A DNA stretch of 64,000 bases from Xenorhabdus ishibashii. Its GTDB lineage: Bacteria > Pseudomonadota > Gammaproteobacteria > Enterobacterales > Enterobacteriaceae. Within the stretch, counting starts at the first letter, position 1. Each line of letters starts with the position of its first letter. Positions 1 through 9,636 of this stretch are shown piece after piece. The position numbers and the translations under genes are program-made. The stretch lies in assembly GCF_002632755.1 (NCBI RefSeq), contig NZ_NJAK01000001.1, positions 3,038,001-3,102,000 on the forward strand, in the 5' to 3' direction. The notes beneath the pieces are model-generated. The model did no database searches, was not told the DNA's origin, and was given only the letters and a program-made list of their open reading frames with translations.

Positions 1-1
1 C

Positions 2-160
2 TCTTACTTATGTGGAGAAAATGATCATAAATTCCAGAGCATAGCGCAGCAATATAGGCTGCCATTAACAACCATTCCTCAAGTTGGGCATAATGCTCAT
101 TATGGCAATCCTGTGGCTTTTACCAGCGCAGTGAACTCTTTTTTATCATTTTTTGGTTAA
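2..160 (+). CDS. menH: MenH, SHCHC synthase (C-terminal part only)
   Basis: The window opens inside this gene; only the last 52 codons are present. MenH is an alpha/beta hydrolase that removes pyruvate from SEPHCHC to give SHCHC in menaquinone synthesis. Visible are the GENDHKF segment, like the GERDSKF of E. coli MenH that carries the acidic catalytic residue, and the terminal GHNAH segment carrying the catalytic histidine. The stop is 12 bases before the menB start, the usual men operon order. Identification rests on this tail and the menB-menC-menE neighbours. Confidence 0.85.
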   Translation, partial: SYLCGENDHKFQSIAQQYRLPLTTIPQVGHNAHYGNPVAFTSAVNSFLSFFG

Positions 161-172
161 GGAAACACAATA

Positions 173-1030
173 ATGCGTTACCCAAGCGAAGAAAAATTGT
201 ATGCCCCTATTGAATGGCGAGATTGTTCCCACGGGTTTGAAGATATTCTCTACCATAAATCCACAGACGGTATTGCCAGAATTACGATTAATCGCCCACA
301 GGTACGTAATGCATTCCGTCCCCTGACCGTCAAAGAGATGATTCAGGCGTTGGCTGATGCCCGTTATGATGAGGCTGTTGGTACGATTATTCTGACAGGA
401 ATGGGTGAAAAAGCTTTTTGTGCCGGAGGCGATCAAAAAATCCGTGGTGATTATGGTGGTTATAAAGATGACAGCGGAGTACACCATCTGAATGTATTAG
501 ATTTTCAGCGGCAGATCCGTACTTGTCCAAAGCCTGTTGTTGCTATGGTTGCGGGGTATGCAATTGGCGGTGGTCACGTGCTGCATTTGATGTGTGATTT
601 GACTATCGCGGCGGATAACGCCATTTTCGGTCAAACCGGCCCTAAAGTCGGTTCTTTCGATGGCGGCTGGGGAGCATCGTATATGGCGCGGATCGTAGGA
701 CAGAAAAAAGCGCGTGAAATCTGGTTCCTGTGCCGCCAATACAATGCCAAAGAAGCATTGGATATGGGACTGGTTAACACCGTTGTGCCTTATGCTGAGC
801 TGGAAAAAGAAACTGTGCGTTGGTGTCGTGAAATGCTGGAAAACAGTCCAATGGCATTGCGTTGCCTGAAAGCGGCATTGAACGCAGATTGCGATGGTCA
901 GGCGGGTTTACAGGAATTGGCGGGCAATGCCACCATGCTGTTCTACATGACCGAAGAAGGGCAGGAAGGGCGTAATGCGTTCAACGAAAAACGCCATCCT
1001 GATTTCAGTAAATTTAAACGTAATCCATAA
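173..1030 (+). CDS. menB: MenB, 1,4-dihydroxy-2-naphthoyl-CoA synthase
   Basis: MenB closes the second ring of menaquinone by intramolecular Claisen condensation of o-succinylbenzoyl-CoA. The 285-residue length equals E. coli MenB. It is a crotonase-fold protein: the FCAGGDQK oxyanion-hole segment is near residue 83, AGYAIGGGH follows, and the [14 protein letters not shown] active-site loop is intact. The ATG is preceded by an AAGGA ribosome site that overlaps the menH stop, so menH and menB are co-transcribed. menC begins 14 bases downstream of the stop. Confidence 0.97.
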   Translation: MRYPSEEKLYAPIEWRDCSHGFEDILYHKSTDGIARITINRPQVRNAFRPLTVKEMIQALADARYDEAVGTIILTGMGEKAFCAGGDQKIRGDYGGYKDDSGVHHLNVLDFQRQIRTCPKPVVAMVAGYAIGGGHVLHLMCDLTIAADNAIFGQTGPKVGSFDGGWGASYMARIVGQKKAREIWFLCRQYNAKEALDMGLVNTVVPYAELEKETVRWCREMLENSPMALRCLKAALNADCDGQAGLQELAGNATMLFYMTEEGQEGRNAFNEKRHPDFSKFKRNP

Positions 1031-1044
1031 AGTTGTTATCCATC

Positions 1045-2025
1045 ATGCGTAAAGCAACCTTATACCAATTCAGCCTGCCAATGGAGGCAGGTATTATTTT
1101 GCGTTACCAGCGCCTGAAAACCCGTGACGGTTTTTTGGTGCACTTGCAGGAAAATGGACGAGACGGTTGGGGAGAAATTTCCCCATTGCCTGAATTTAGC
1201 CATGAAACGCTTGAACAGGCTAAAGAATCGGCGCTGGAGTGGCTGCAACAATGGTGTTTGAACACGCAACCAGAAGAGAGCGTTCGGCCTTCCGTTGCGT
1301 TTGGCATAAGCTGTGCATTGGCTGAGTTACGCGGAGAATTGCCTGAAATAGCCAGTTATCACAAGGTGCCGTTATGTACAGGCGATCCCGATGATGTGAT
1401 CCGGCGTTTAGGAAACATGACAGGCCAGAAAATTGCCAAAGTGAAAGTTGGAATGTATGAAGCTGTACGGGATGGCATGGTAGTGAATGTAATGCTTGAA
1501 GCAGTGCCTGATCTTCGCTTGCGATTAGATGCTAACCGTAGTTGGACACGCACAAAAGCAGAGGGTTTCGTTAAATATGTCAATCCAGATTATCGGCACC
1601 GAATTGCTTTTATCGAAGAACCTTGTAAAACCCAAAAAGAGTCTCTGGCATTTGCGCGTGAAACGGGTATTGCCATTGCATGGGATGAAAGTGTCCGTGA
1701 AGCTGATTTTACGCTGGAAGCCCAAGAGGGAGTCTCTGCCATTATCATCAAACCGACATTGATAGGTAGTATTGATCGTTGTCGTCAATTAATTACCAAG
1801 GCTCATCAATTAGGGATAGAGGCAGTGATGAGTTCCAGTATTGAAAGTAGCTTTGGCTTAACGCAATTGGCTCGTCTTGCACAATGGCTCACACCTGATT
1901 CCCTTCCTGGTCTGGATACTTTGGATCTTATCCAGTCACAACTTATTCGTTGTTGGCCAGATAGCAATATTCCGTGTGTCATGCTGGATAAGCTGGCAAT
2001 CGTGTGGAGTTATGAATGTCAGTAA
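1045..2025 (+). CDS. menC: MenC, o-succinylbenzoate synthase
   Basis: MenC dehydrates SHCHC to o-succinylbenzoate. It belongs to the enolase superfamily (MLE subgroup). The KVKVG motif holds the catalytic lysine (about residue 134), followed by the LDANRSW, EEPCK and DES metal-binding segments and the distal IIIKPT lysine. I chose ATG 1045 (MRKATLYQF) rather than the in-frame TTG at 1033 because it matches the family N-terminus and gives 326 residues against about 320 in E. coli. The 3' end overlaps menE by 10 bases, suggesting translational coupling. Confidence 0.95.
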   Translation: MRKATLYQFSLPMEAGIILRYQRLKTRDGFLVHLQENGRDGWGEISPLPEFSHETLEQAKESALEWLQQWCLNTQPEESVRPSVAFGISCALAELRGELPEIASYHKVPLCTGDPDDVIRRLGNMTGQKIAKVKVGMYEAVRDGMVVNVMLEAVPDLRLRLDANRSWTRTKAEGFVKYVNPDYRHRIAFIEEPCKTQKESLAFARETGIAIAWDESVREADFTLEAQEGVSAIIIKPTLIGSIDRCRQLITKAHQLGIEAVMSSSIESSFGLTQLARLAQWLTPDSLPGLDTLDLIQSQLIRCWPDSNIPCVMLDKLAIVWSYECQ

Positions 2026-3437
2026 TAGAGTGGACTCAATGGCCATGGCAGCATTGGGCCGCGACTTTGCCTGAAAAACGGGCCATTCAGTTATATGATG
2101 AGCAACTCACCTGGCATCAATTAACGCAAAGAATCGATGCTATTGCTGCCCATTTCCACCAACAGGGTGTTGTGGAAGGTAGTAGTGTGCTCCTGAGAGG
2201 CAAAAACAGTGCAGAACTTTTGTTGTGTTACCTGGCTGCCCTGCGGTGTGGCGCAAAAGTGTTACTTCTTAATCCTCAATTACCTGATCGTTTGCTGGCG
2301 GAACTATTACTTCACCTCAATATGGATTATGGAGTGGATTTCACAGATTCACCTTCGCCTGTCATTCAAGTAAAAGAACTTGACTGGCAACAAAAGTTTC
2401 CGGTGAAACATAATGCACGATTGAAAAACAACCTCTTGGTGTTGTGGGAAAGTCAACGTCCTGCCAGCATGATCCTGACATCTGGTTCTTCTGGGTTGCC
2501 TAAGGCTGCGGTACATTCCATTGGTGCTCATCTTGCCAGTGCGCAAGGCATTCTTTCCTGCATGGATTTTCAGCCAGATGATAGTTGGTTACTGTCATTA
2601 CCCCTGTTTCATGTTTCAGGTCAGGGTATCCTTTGGCGCTGGTTACAAACAGGCGCAACAATAGTGCTGCGAGATTTGCATCCACTGGATCGTGCGCTAT
2701 CGGGTTGTACCCATGCATCACTTGTACCTACCCAACTGTGGCGTCTACTGGAACAACCCTATAACAACCCATTGACGTTAAAAGAAGTATTATTGGGAGG
2801 TGCCATGATACCGACATCACTGACCCAACGGGCTGAGGAATTGGGTATTCGTTGCTGGTGTGGCTATGGGTTGACAGAAATGGCATCAACTGTTTGTGCA
2901 AAGCGGGCTGATGGGTTGTCTGGGGTAGGTAATCCACTCCCTGGAAAGTCCATTCGCTTAGTAGATGAAGAAATTCAGATCCGCGCTGACAGTATTGCGA
3001 GTGGCTATTGGTTTAATGGGGAATTGAAGCCATTGGCAGATAACGAAGGATGGTTTTCGACCCAGGATCGAGGCGTATTTGAACAGGGAGAATTACGGAT
3101 CTTAGGGCGTCTCGACAACCAATTTTTCAGTGGTGGGGAGGGTATTCAGCCAGAAGATATTGAGCGGATCATTAGCCAACATCCTCAAATTGAACAGAGT
3201 TTTGTAGTTCCCATTCCTGATATTGAATTTGGTCATCGGCCAGTAGCAGTGATTGAAACCCAATATCCTGCGTTAACAGAGACACTAATTGATTGGCTTG
3301 CGGATAAACTCGCCGCTTTCCAACGGCCTGTTGCCTGTTATATGTTACCTGCTCAACTGAAAAATGGGGGGATAAAGGTTTCGCGCCAACAAATTAAGCA
3401 ATGGGTAACAGAGATGAATAGTAAACATCATAAATGA
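2016..3437 (+). CDS. menE: MenE, o-succinylbenzoate-CoA ligase
   Basis: MenE adenylates o-succinylbenzoate and transfers it to CoA, supplying MenB. The ANL-superfamily P-loop [12 protein letters not shown] is at residues 152-163, the GYGLTE core motif lies downstream, and a hinge-like ILGRLDNQF precedes the mobile C-terminal domain. At 473 residues it is slightly longer than E. coli MenE (451). It starts inside the menC 3' end and is the last gene of the visible men cluster; a 123-base gap separates it from yfaZ. Confidence 0.95.
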   Translation: MSVIEWTQWPWQHWAATLPEKRAIQLYDEQLTWHQLTQRIDAIAAHFHQQGVVEGSSVLLRGKNSAELLLCYLAALRCGAKVLLLNPQLPDRLLAELLLHLNMDYGVDFTDSPSPVIQVKELDWQQKFPVKHNARLKNNLLVLWESQRPASMILTSGSSGLPKAAVHSIGAHLASAQGILSCMDFQPDDSWLLSLPLFHVSGQGILWRWLQTGATIVLRDLHPLDRALSGCTHASLVPTQLWRLLEQPYNNPLTLKEVLLGGAMIPTSLTQRAEELGIRCWCGYGLTEMASTVCAKRADGLSGVGNPLPGKSIRLVDEEIQIRADSIASGYWFNGELKPLADNEGWFSTQDRGVFEQGELRILGRLDNQFFSGGEGIQPEDIERIISQHPQIEQSFVVPIPDIEFGHRPVAVIETQYPALTETLIDWLADKLAAFQRPVACYMLPAQLKNGGIKVSRQQIKQWVTEMNSKHHK

Positions 3438-3560
3438 TAACGTTATTTACATATCTTTATAAATATAAACGTTTCCTTGCTTTTGTCATCTATGTCGTCC
3501 CGCCGGTTTAAGTACAATACCTTGGCTCATATGGGCATTTACTCATGAAAGGACAAGATT

Positions 3561-4103
3561 ATGAAAGGCCTTATTGCTATTGGTGCCGCTAGTTTGATTT
3601 TTATCGCCGGTTCAGCAAATGCTTTCTCTATAGATACTCAGGTGGGGAAACACAGCACAAGCACATCAGTGGGGATTGGTGATAAATATGCTGGCCTGTC
3701 TCTGACGGGTAACTGGACCCGCAGTGATCACAATGGTCAGCTAGGTAGTTTAGGTTTAGGCTTCGGTCTGCCATTTGGCCCCTTGGCTGCAAACGTCGGC
3801 GCAAAAGGGCTTTATTTATCTCCCAAAGATGGGAAAGATGGGGCTGCATTGGCTGTTGGCGCGGGCCTAAATTGGGCAGTGACTTCTTCTTTATCCTTGT
3901 ATGGTGAGGCTTACGGTTCGCCATCAGGCTTAACGTCAGGAATGGATTCTTATACTGAAGCTACAGGAGGAGCGCGTTATACATTTTTCAGACCCCTAAG
4001 TGTAGATGTTGGCTACCGTATCATTGACATACGGGGTAGTCATGGCAATCGTAGTAATAAAGTTTCCGATGGTTTTTATGTTGGCGCTAGTTTAAGTTTT
4101 TAA
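3561..4103 (+). CDS. yfaZ: YfaZ-family outer-membrane protein
   Basis: The 180-residue product has an N-terminal signal peptide ending near SANA, then glycine-rich alternating strands typical of a small beta-barrel, ending in phenylalanine (VGASLSF) as expected for an outer-membrane signal. LSLTGNWTRSDHNG, the PKDG repeat region and RPLSVDVGYR match what I recall of E. coli YfaZ. Function is unknown; it is thought to be a small porin-like protein. ATG 3561 has an AAAGGA ribosome site. A hairpin follows the stop, between this gene and convergent tyrP. Confidence 0.85.
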   Translation: MKGLIAIGAASLIFIAGSANAFSIDTQVGKHSTSTSVGIGDKYAGLSLTGNWTRSDHNGQLGSLGLGFGLPFGPLAANVGAKGLYLSPKDGKDGAALAVGAGLNWAVTSSLSLYGEAYGSPSGLTSGMDSYTEATGGARYTFFRPLSVDVGYRIIDIRGSHGNRSNKVSDGFYVGASLSF

Positions 4104-4120
4104 TTAAACGGAAATGCTGC

Positions 4121-4156
4121 AAGGTTATCCGCATTAACATTGATGCGAATAACCTT
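4121..4156. terminator. Hairpin between convergent yfaZ and tyrP
   Basis: A 14-bp inverted repeat (arms 4121-4134 and 4143-4156, one mismatch) sits 17 bases after the yfaZ stop and 14 bases before the tyrP stop. No strong U-tract follows on either strand, so it may be a weak bidirectional terminator or an mRNA-end stabiliser. Confidence 0.5.
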
Positions 4157-4169
4157 AGGCAAGACAAAA

Positions 4170-5375
4170 TTACCCTACGTTTGGCAGTATACCTGTAACA
4201 ATACCAATCTGAATGGCAATAACTGCAAGCCCGCACAGGAATACAAAGATTAATGCAGGCTTACCTCCTTTGACACGATAACCTTCCTTGTTTTCTTCGC
4301 GGCTACGCCAAACCAGCAGGCAAGGCAATAACAAAGCAAGAATGGAGAGGGCAACAGCCGCAAATGTCAGTGCCATAACGAAATTAGGGTAGTACAGTGC
4401 ACAAAGCAATGGTGGGGCAAAAGTCATTAAGCCTGTTTGTAAACGCCCTTTGGCGTGATTGCTGCGCTTAAAAAGGTCAGCAAGGTAATCAAACAACCCT
4501 AAGGCAACGCCGAGAAATGAGGTGGCTAGCGCCAGATCGGCAAACAAATGAACAGCAAACTCCACTTTAGGTGAAGCGACAATTTCTCTCACCGCTTTCA
4601 ATAACCCATTCAGGCCAGATTCTTGTGCAAGAATACCAACAAATGTATTGGAAGAAATCGCGCCGAGTGTCACCAATTGCCACAGAATATAAGCTAACAG
4701 TGGAATAGCACTACCGATGATAAAGATTTTCCGTAGTTTGTTAGTATCACCTTGCATATAGGCAACGATGCTTGGCACACTACCGTGAAATCCGAATGAA
4801 GTAAAAATAACAGGGATGGCAGAGAGTGCTAATCCTTGCTCAATGGGCATGGAGATCAGATTGATTTTATCAACATGAGGCATCATTACGCCGAGTACGA
4901 TCACCAGAAAAACAATTTTAGCGCTAAACAGCAGGCGGTTAATAAAATCGACAGATTGGGTTCCAATACAGACTACCCCACCACCAATAATGGTAAAAAT
5001 ACCGATACCGGCAGAGACAGAAACAGGTTTATCTAACCAAGAAGAGAGGGAGCTCGCCAGTAACTCACCGGCACCACTAATATAAGCCGTTGTCAGGGCA
5101 TACATAAGGAAAAGCATACTGAAGCCAGTCAGCATCTGCCCACCTAACCCAAGGTAGCGTTTCGCGACTGTTCCTAACCCAGCATTAAACTTACTATATT
5201 GATATACTTCCACGAGCAAGAGTGCGGTATAACTCATCAAAGCCCACAGGGCGATTAACATAGCAAATGTAGTTCCAAATCCCACACCTGCCGTTGCCAA
5301 TGGCATTGCTAACATTCCTGCGCCAATCGTCGTTCCAGCAACGATAAAAATACTGCCAATAGTGCGATTTTTCAC
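4170..5375 (-). CDS. tyrP: TyrP, tyrosine-specific proton symporter
   Basis: An inner-membrane HAAAP-family permease of 401 residues with about 11 hydrophobic segments. Near-identity to E. coli TyrP is seen at the N-terminus ([16 protein letters not shown]), in the [13 protein letters not shown] segment and in the [20 protein letters not shown] segment. It imports tyrosine using the proton gradient. A TyrR box lies about 95 bases upstream of the start, so TyrR repression and phenylalanine-dependent activation as in E. coli are likely. The paralogue mtr is at 39334-40578. Confidence 0.95.
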   Translation of the reverse strand: MKNRTIGSIFIVAGTTIGAGMLAMPLATAGVGFGTTFAMLIALWALMSYTALLLVEVYQYSKFNAGLGTVAKRYLGLGGQMLTGFSMLFLMYALTTAYISGAGELLASSLSSWLDKPVSVSAGIGIFTIIGGGVVCIGTQSVDFINRLLFSAKIVFLVIVLGVMMPHVDKINLISMPIEQGLALSAIPVIFTSFGFHGSVPSIVAYMQGDTNKLRKIFIIGSAIPLLAYILWQLVTLGAISSNTFVGILAQESGLNGLLKAVREIVASPKVEFAVHLFADLALATSFLGVALGLFDYLADLFKRSNHAKGRLQTGLMTFAPPLLCALYYPNFVMALTFAAVALSILALLLPCLLVWRSREENKEGYRVKGGKPALIFVFLCGLAVIAIQIGIVTGILPNVG

Positions 5376-5736
5376 GCGATCCTCGTTTCTGAATATGTTG
5401 AGAAATAGTTATAAGACCAGCAGGTTAAATGATTGATTTATGTCTGTCAAATTTACAATACACAAAGTGTAAATAAATAATTACATTCTTTGGGGCGTTG
5501 GGAAATTCGTCATAAAACTATGTGATTTGGAGAAAATAACTCAGCAAGCAGAAACATATTAAGTTAAAAAATAACCAGAAACGTCTTTGTTGAGTGACAT
5601 AATTTATTAGTATGTCAAATAGCTTTGTAGTTTGGATATGAAAGGTTAGTTAACCAGGCCAATAAAGTAGTAAATTGAGACGGTAGAAAAGGAAGAGAAT
5701 ATATGCGTAAAATTTTTTTTTGATACATAAAGAAAA
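5376..5736. other. tyrP upstream region
   Basis: This 361-base, very AT-rich spacer holds the tyrP control region (TyrR sites at 5440-5485). The remainder, up to the tRNA terminator, shows no open frame with a convincing ribosome site and no other structure I can support. Confidence 0.6.
5468..5485 (-). promoter_or_regulatory. Predicted strong TyrR box of tyrP
   Basis: TGTAAATAAATAATTACA matches the TyrR consensus TGTAAA-N6-TTTACA at 11 of the 12 defined positions. A second degenerate site (5440-5457, good TTTACA half, poor left half) lies on the tyrP-proximal side. A strong box beside a weak one is the arrangement known for E. coli tyrP. Confidence 0.75.
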
Positions 5737-5767
5737 AACCCGCTATCTACTTTATAGATAGCGGGTT
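5737..5767 (-). terminator. Terminator of the tRNA-Ser/tRNA-Thr transcript
   Basis: A perfect 13-bp stem (5737-5749 with 5755-5767) with a 5-base loop. Read on the minus strand it is followed by six U residues, so it ends the leftward tRNA transcript 7 bases past the tRNA-Thr CCA end. Confidence 0.9.
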
Positions 5768-5773
5768 CTTATA

Positions 5774-5849
<76 letters not shown>

Positions 5850-5855
5850 GAAATT

Positions 5856-5943
<88 letters not shown>

Positions 5944-6155
5944 ATGGCGCGAGATTATGCCTATATCGTTTTGATGTGTCTAGTCCTTGAAGGGAAAAAA
6001 ATCGTATTTTTTTGCTGTTTGCTTGATTTTCGATCTGCAATGGCCTTTTCATTGGCTAACCTGCTAATATTAAGTACAGCATACCGGCTTATTTATCGAC
6101 AGGTTGATGTCGCATTGACCAAAATATATTCATACTAAAGGCAACCATCCAAAGA

Positions 6156-8903
6156 ATGTATAAACAACCATCTATCAAGCCATCCGCTATTCCTCGTTTT
6201 TACGCGTTATTTGTTGCTTTGCTTTTTACGTCTCTATTTTTATTCGGGTATAACTATTTTGATATTTGGCTGATGGAGAAAAAATATGCTATCAGTAGTG
6301 TAACAGCTAAGATGAGATTGCAGATCAAAGATTATCGCTACCATGCCAGTCATATTTTTGAGCAGTCAAATATTCTGCCAATCTCCTCTCAGGAGAATAC
6401 GCCATTGTTTAAATTGCGTCCCGATGTCTATTGGCTAGAAAATCGTTATCAGTCTGTTGATGCAATTATTTTTGGCCAATATAACAACTCAAGTGTCCAA
6501 CTTGCCCAGCATCTATCCAGTTATTTGGATATTCTTTGGGGGGCTCATAATGAATATTTGTCTATGTATTATCTCAATGGACAGGATAATAATTTATTAT
6601 TGATAACGACCTATCCAATTTTAAAACCAGAAATCAGGTTCAAAGAGAGCTATCTGACTCTGAACCCTGAAACCAAACGCACTGAGATGTTGGAACAGTC
6701 ATCTTCATTGGAGGAAAAAGAGAGCATTTCCTCCATTAATATATTGCGTAGTGAAAATATTTATTTCTACACCTATAAAGCTGCATTTAATGCAACAGGG
6801 CAATTAACCACCATTATTGCTTTTGATTTACCCATTAATAATCTTTTGCCGGTTGATATGTCACCAGCAAATTTTCGTTTGAATGCGCTCAACTTACATG
6901 AACCTGAAGCTTCCGATAAAGTTGAGGTTTCGTTAAACGGTTTTTGGCTAGAATTTTCTCAGCCTCTTGATATCGTGCCGTATAAATTAATCTACCAAGT
7001 TTCACTGAAGGCACTGATTGTAGATTTATTACTCAGAAATGTCTGGCTCTTGCTTTCTATATTGCTGTTCTTTCTGTTCTCTTTGAGTGGATTATTTTAT
7101 ATCCGCAGGCGATATATTGCACCGAATGCTTCTATGGTTCATGAGCTGAAAATTAAAGATACCTTAAATAGGGATATTATCTCTAATATTCCTATTGGAG
7201 TCGTGGTTTATGATTTTGAATCAAATCAAATCATGATAATTAATAAAGTTGCAGAGCAGTTGATGCCTCATCTGGATTTGAATAAAGTTATGGCTATGGC
7301 ACAACAACATCATGGTGTAATTCAGGCATCCATTGATGAAGCGGTTTATGAAATAAAAATGTATACCAATAGTTTATTACCAGGAACTTCCCTCTTTTTA
7401 CTGAAAGACAAAGATCAAGAGGTCATGGCAAATAAGCGATTACAATTTGCCCATAGTGAATATGATAAAAGCATTCAAATCAGGCGCTCTATGCTTTCAA
7501 ATATTAACAATGAAATAAAATCTCCTATTAATAGTATTAATAACATTGTCAATCAATTGAAACGATTGTCACAAGGTGAAAATGAACAAAAGCTATTGGA
7601 TAAATTATTCGATAAATCAAAATATATCACCGAATGGCTTGAAAATATTTCATTGATCAATGAGTTAGAGCTAGGAAGTTGGTGGCCAAATAATGAAATA
7701 TTTTCCTTGTCTTCACAGTTGGAAGAGATTTTGAAAGATGCTTTTCAGATATTAAATACCAAAGGCTTGCGAGTTTATTATTATTTTAATATTTCTCGTG
7801 AGTCTTTATTTATAGGGGATAAGGTAGCATTAAGTAAAATTGTTACATTGTTACTTAATTATGCAATAACGACGACCAGCTATGGTAAAATATCATTGGT
7901 TGTTAGTAGTAATAGTTCAAGCAAATATGACAATTATATTCAGATTGAGTTGATGGATAGTGGTGCTGGCTTAAGTGAAAGAGATCTAACCAGTTTAAAT
8001 TATCCCTTCCTGAATCAATCAGTGGAAGATAAGTATTCTACCCATTCTGGCATGACTTTTTATTTATGTAATCAGTTGAGCAAAAGAATGGGAGGAAGCC
8101 TAGATATTAAAAGCAAGTTGGGGTTGGGAACACATTATGTTATCAATTTGCCTTTATCACAATATGATGAAAATAGCGAGACTCCTCAAATTTTGGAAGG
8201 GATCACGGTTTTAATTGATATCCATAACCCAGAGATCAACAAAATCGTCCATACTTATCTCAATAATTATGGTGCAACATATTTTGATAAGAGAAAAGAG
8301 GGCGTTACGGAAGAGTACGATATTATCCTTACGGATAGGTTGTACAAAGAAGAAAAGCAGTACAAACAGAAAAAACCAACTATATTATTAGTGGGGAGCT
8401 TAACAGGATTTAAGCAGTTGAAGCCAGGAATGGTTCAATGCAATTACAATCTTGCTGATGATATTATCAATGCAATATCGTTTCTGGTTGAAGAAAATCT
8501 TAGTTTCTCTGGTTCCAGAGAAATTTATGAAATCTCTAAACCAGCAGGTGACTTGGTAAAAGAAATTGATTTCATTGATAATTTTGATAGCAGTGTTTGC
8601 AATATCCTCAGAAGTTATCAAATTCAGTTGGCAAACAGCGACTACATGAAGTTGTTTATAGAGACAGTCCCTATGGACATTACCAGACTGTATGCTGATA
8701 TAGAACGACATGATTTGATATCACTCTCGCAAACGGTACACCGCCTTAAGGGTGCGTTTGCTATGTTGGATTTAAAATTTCTTAGGTCATTATGTGAGGC
8801 GTTGGAAAAACACATAGCAGACAATAATGAAGTAGAAATCAAAAATAGCATCAGCTTCATTGAGTCCTTTGTCACAAAGCTGTTGCAGCAAGGTAACCAA
8901 TAA
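6156..8903 (+). CDS. rcsD: RcsD, phosphotransfer protein of the Rcs phosphorelay
   Basis: Inner-membrane histidine phosphotransferase that relays phosphate from RcsC to RcsB during envelope stress. The order is: cytoplasmic N-tail, membrane segment (about residues 18-35), a large periplasmic domain, a second membrane segment (about 290-315), a degenerate kinase-like region and ATPase-like domain, and a C-terminal HPt domain with HRLKGAF, where His862 is the phosphoacceptor. In the kinase-like box the usual His is Asn (SNINNEIKSPI), as expected for this non-kinase relay protein. 915 residues against 890 in E. coli. rcsB begins one base after its stop. Confidence 0.96.
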   Translation: MYKQPSIKPSAIPRFYALFVALLFTSLFLFGYNYFDIWLMEKKYAISSVTAKMRLQIKDYRYHASHIFEQSNILPISSQENTPLFKLRPDVYWLENRYQSVDAIIFGQYNNSSVQLAQHLSSYLDILWGAHNEYLSMYYLNGQDNNLLLITTYPILKPEIRFKESYLTLNPETKRTEMLEQSSSLEEKESISSINILRSENIYFYTYKAAFNATGQLTTIIAFDLPINNLLPVDMSPANFRLNALNLHEPEASDKVEVSLNGFWLEFSQPLDIVPYKLIYQVSLKALIVDLLLRNVWLLLSILLFFLFSLSGLFYIRRRYIAPNASMVHELKIKDTLNRDIISNIPIGVVVYDFESNQIMIINKVAEQLMPHLDLNKVMAMAQQHHGVIQASIDEAVYEIKMYTNSLLPGTSLFLLKDKDQEVMANKRLQFAHSEYDKSIQIRRSMLSNINNEIKSPINSINNIVNQLKRLSQGENEQKLLDKLFDKSKYITEWLENISLINELELGSWWPNNEIFSLSSQLEEILKDAFQILNTKGLRVYYYFNISRESLFIGDKVALSKIVTLLLNYAITTTSYGKISLVVSSNSSSKYDNYIQIELMDSGAGLSERDLTSLNYPFLNQSVEDKYSTHSGMTFYLCNQLSKRMGGSLDIKSKLGLGTHYVINLPLSQYDENSETPQILEGITVLIDIHNPEINKIVHTYLNNYGATYFDKRKEGVTEEYDIILTDRLYKEEKQYKQKKPTILLVGSLTGFKQLKPGMVQCNYNLADDIINAISFLVEENLSFSGSREIYEISKPAGDLVKEIDFIDNFDSSVCNILRSYQIQLANSDYMKLFIETVPMDITRLYADIERHDLISLSQTVHRLKGAFAMLDLKFLRSLCEALEKHIADNNEVEIKNSISFIESFVTKLLQQGNQ

Positions 8904-8904
8904 T

Positions 8905-9555
8905 ATGAATAACCTTAATGTCATTATTGCCGATGACCATCCTATCGTTTTGTTTGGCATCCGCAAGTCACTTGAACAAATTGAGTGGATTAATGTGGTC
9001 GGTGAATTTGAAAATTCAACGACACTCATTAATAGTTTGCCACATATAGAAGCAGATGTTCTCATAACAGACTTGTCAATGCCTGGGGATAAATATGGTG
9101 ATGGTATCACTCTGATAAAATATATTAAACGTCATTACCCAACATTGGCAATCGTTGTTCTTACAATGAATAATAATCCGGCTATTTTAAGCGCTATACT
9201 TGAGCTTGATATTGAGGGGATCGTGTTAAAGCAAGGAGCTCCAACAGATTTGCCCAAAGCACTTTCTGCTTTGCAAAAAGGGAAGCAATTTACACCTGAA
9301 AGTGTTTCTAAGTTACTTGAAAAGGTTAATGCCAATGGATATGGAGATAAACGTTTATCCCCTAAAGAGAGTGAAGTCCTGCGTTTATTTGCTGAAGGTC
9401 TTCTTGTTACTGATATTGCTAAAAAACTCAATCGCAGTATTAAGACAATTAGTAGCCAGAAAAAATCAGCCATGACAAAACTGGGGGTTGATAACGATAT
9501 CGCATTGCTTAACTATTTATCTTCCGTCACTATCGATAAAAATATTGGTAATTAA
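8905..9555 (+). CDS. rcsB: RcsB, response regulator
   Basis: A 216-residue NarL/FixJ-type regulator, same length as E. coli RcsB. The receiver domain has the acidic pair D10/D11 and phosphoacceptor Asp56 (ITDLSMPG); the C-terminal LuxR-type helix-turn-helix contains RLSPKESEVLRLFAEG. It controls capsule, motility and envelope-stress genes, alone or with auxiliary partners. I chose ATG 8905 (MNNLNVIIADDHP) because it matches the family; in-frame codons upstream lie inside rcsD. Tight spacing makes rcsDB one operon. Confidence 0.98.
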   Translation: MNNLNVIIADDHPIVLFGIRKSLEQIEWINVVGEFENSTTLINSLPHIEADVLITDLSMPGDKYGDGITLIKYIKRHYPTLAIVVLTMNNNPAILSAILELDIEGIVLKQGAPTDLPKALSALQKGKQFTPESVSKLLEKVNANGYGDKRLSPKESEVLRLFAEGLLVTDIAKKLNRSIKTISSQKKSAMTKLGVDNDIALLNYLSSVTIDKNIGN

Positions 9556-9576
9556 TCAAAGAATTATCTTTTTTAA

Positions 9577-9610
9577 TGGAAAATCGGTAGCAGTGGTTAC
9601 CGATTTTCCA
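9577..9610. terminator. Bidirectional terminator between rcsB and rcsC
   Basis: A 13-bp perfect stem (9577-9589 with 9598-9610) between the convergent rcsB and rcsC stops, with T-rich flanks inside and beside the arms. It can end transcription from both sides. Confidence 0.75.
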
Positions 9611-9636
9611 TCATCCATGATTCAATGTATGTGAGT

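Noticed and set aside
5944..6138. 64-codon plus-strand frame between tRNA-Ser and rcsD
   Set aside because: Begins at the tRNA edge, lacks a ribosome site, and has no recognisable protein features.
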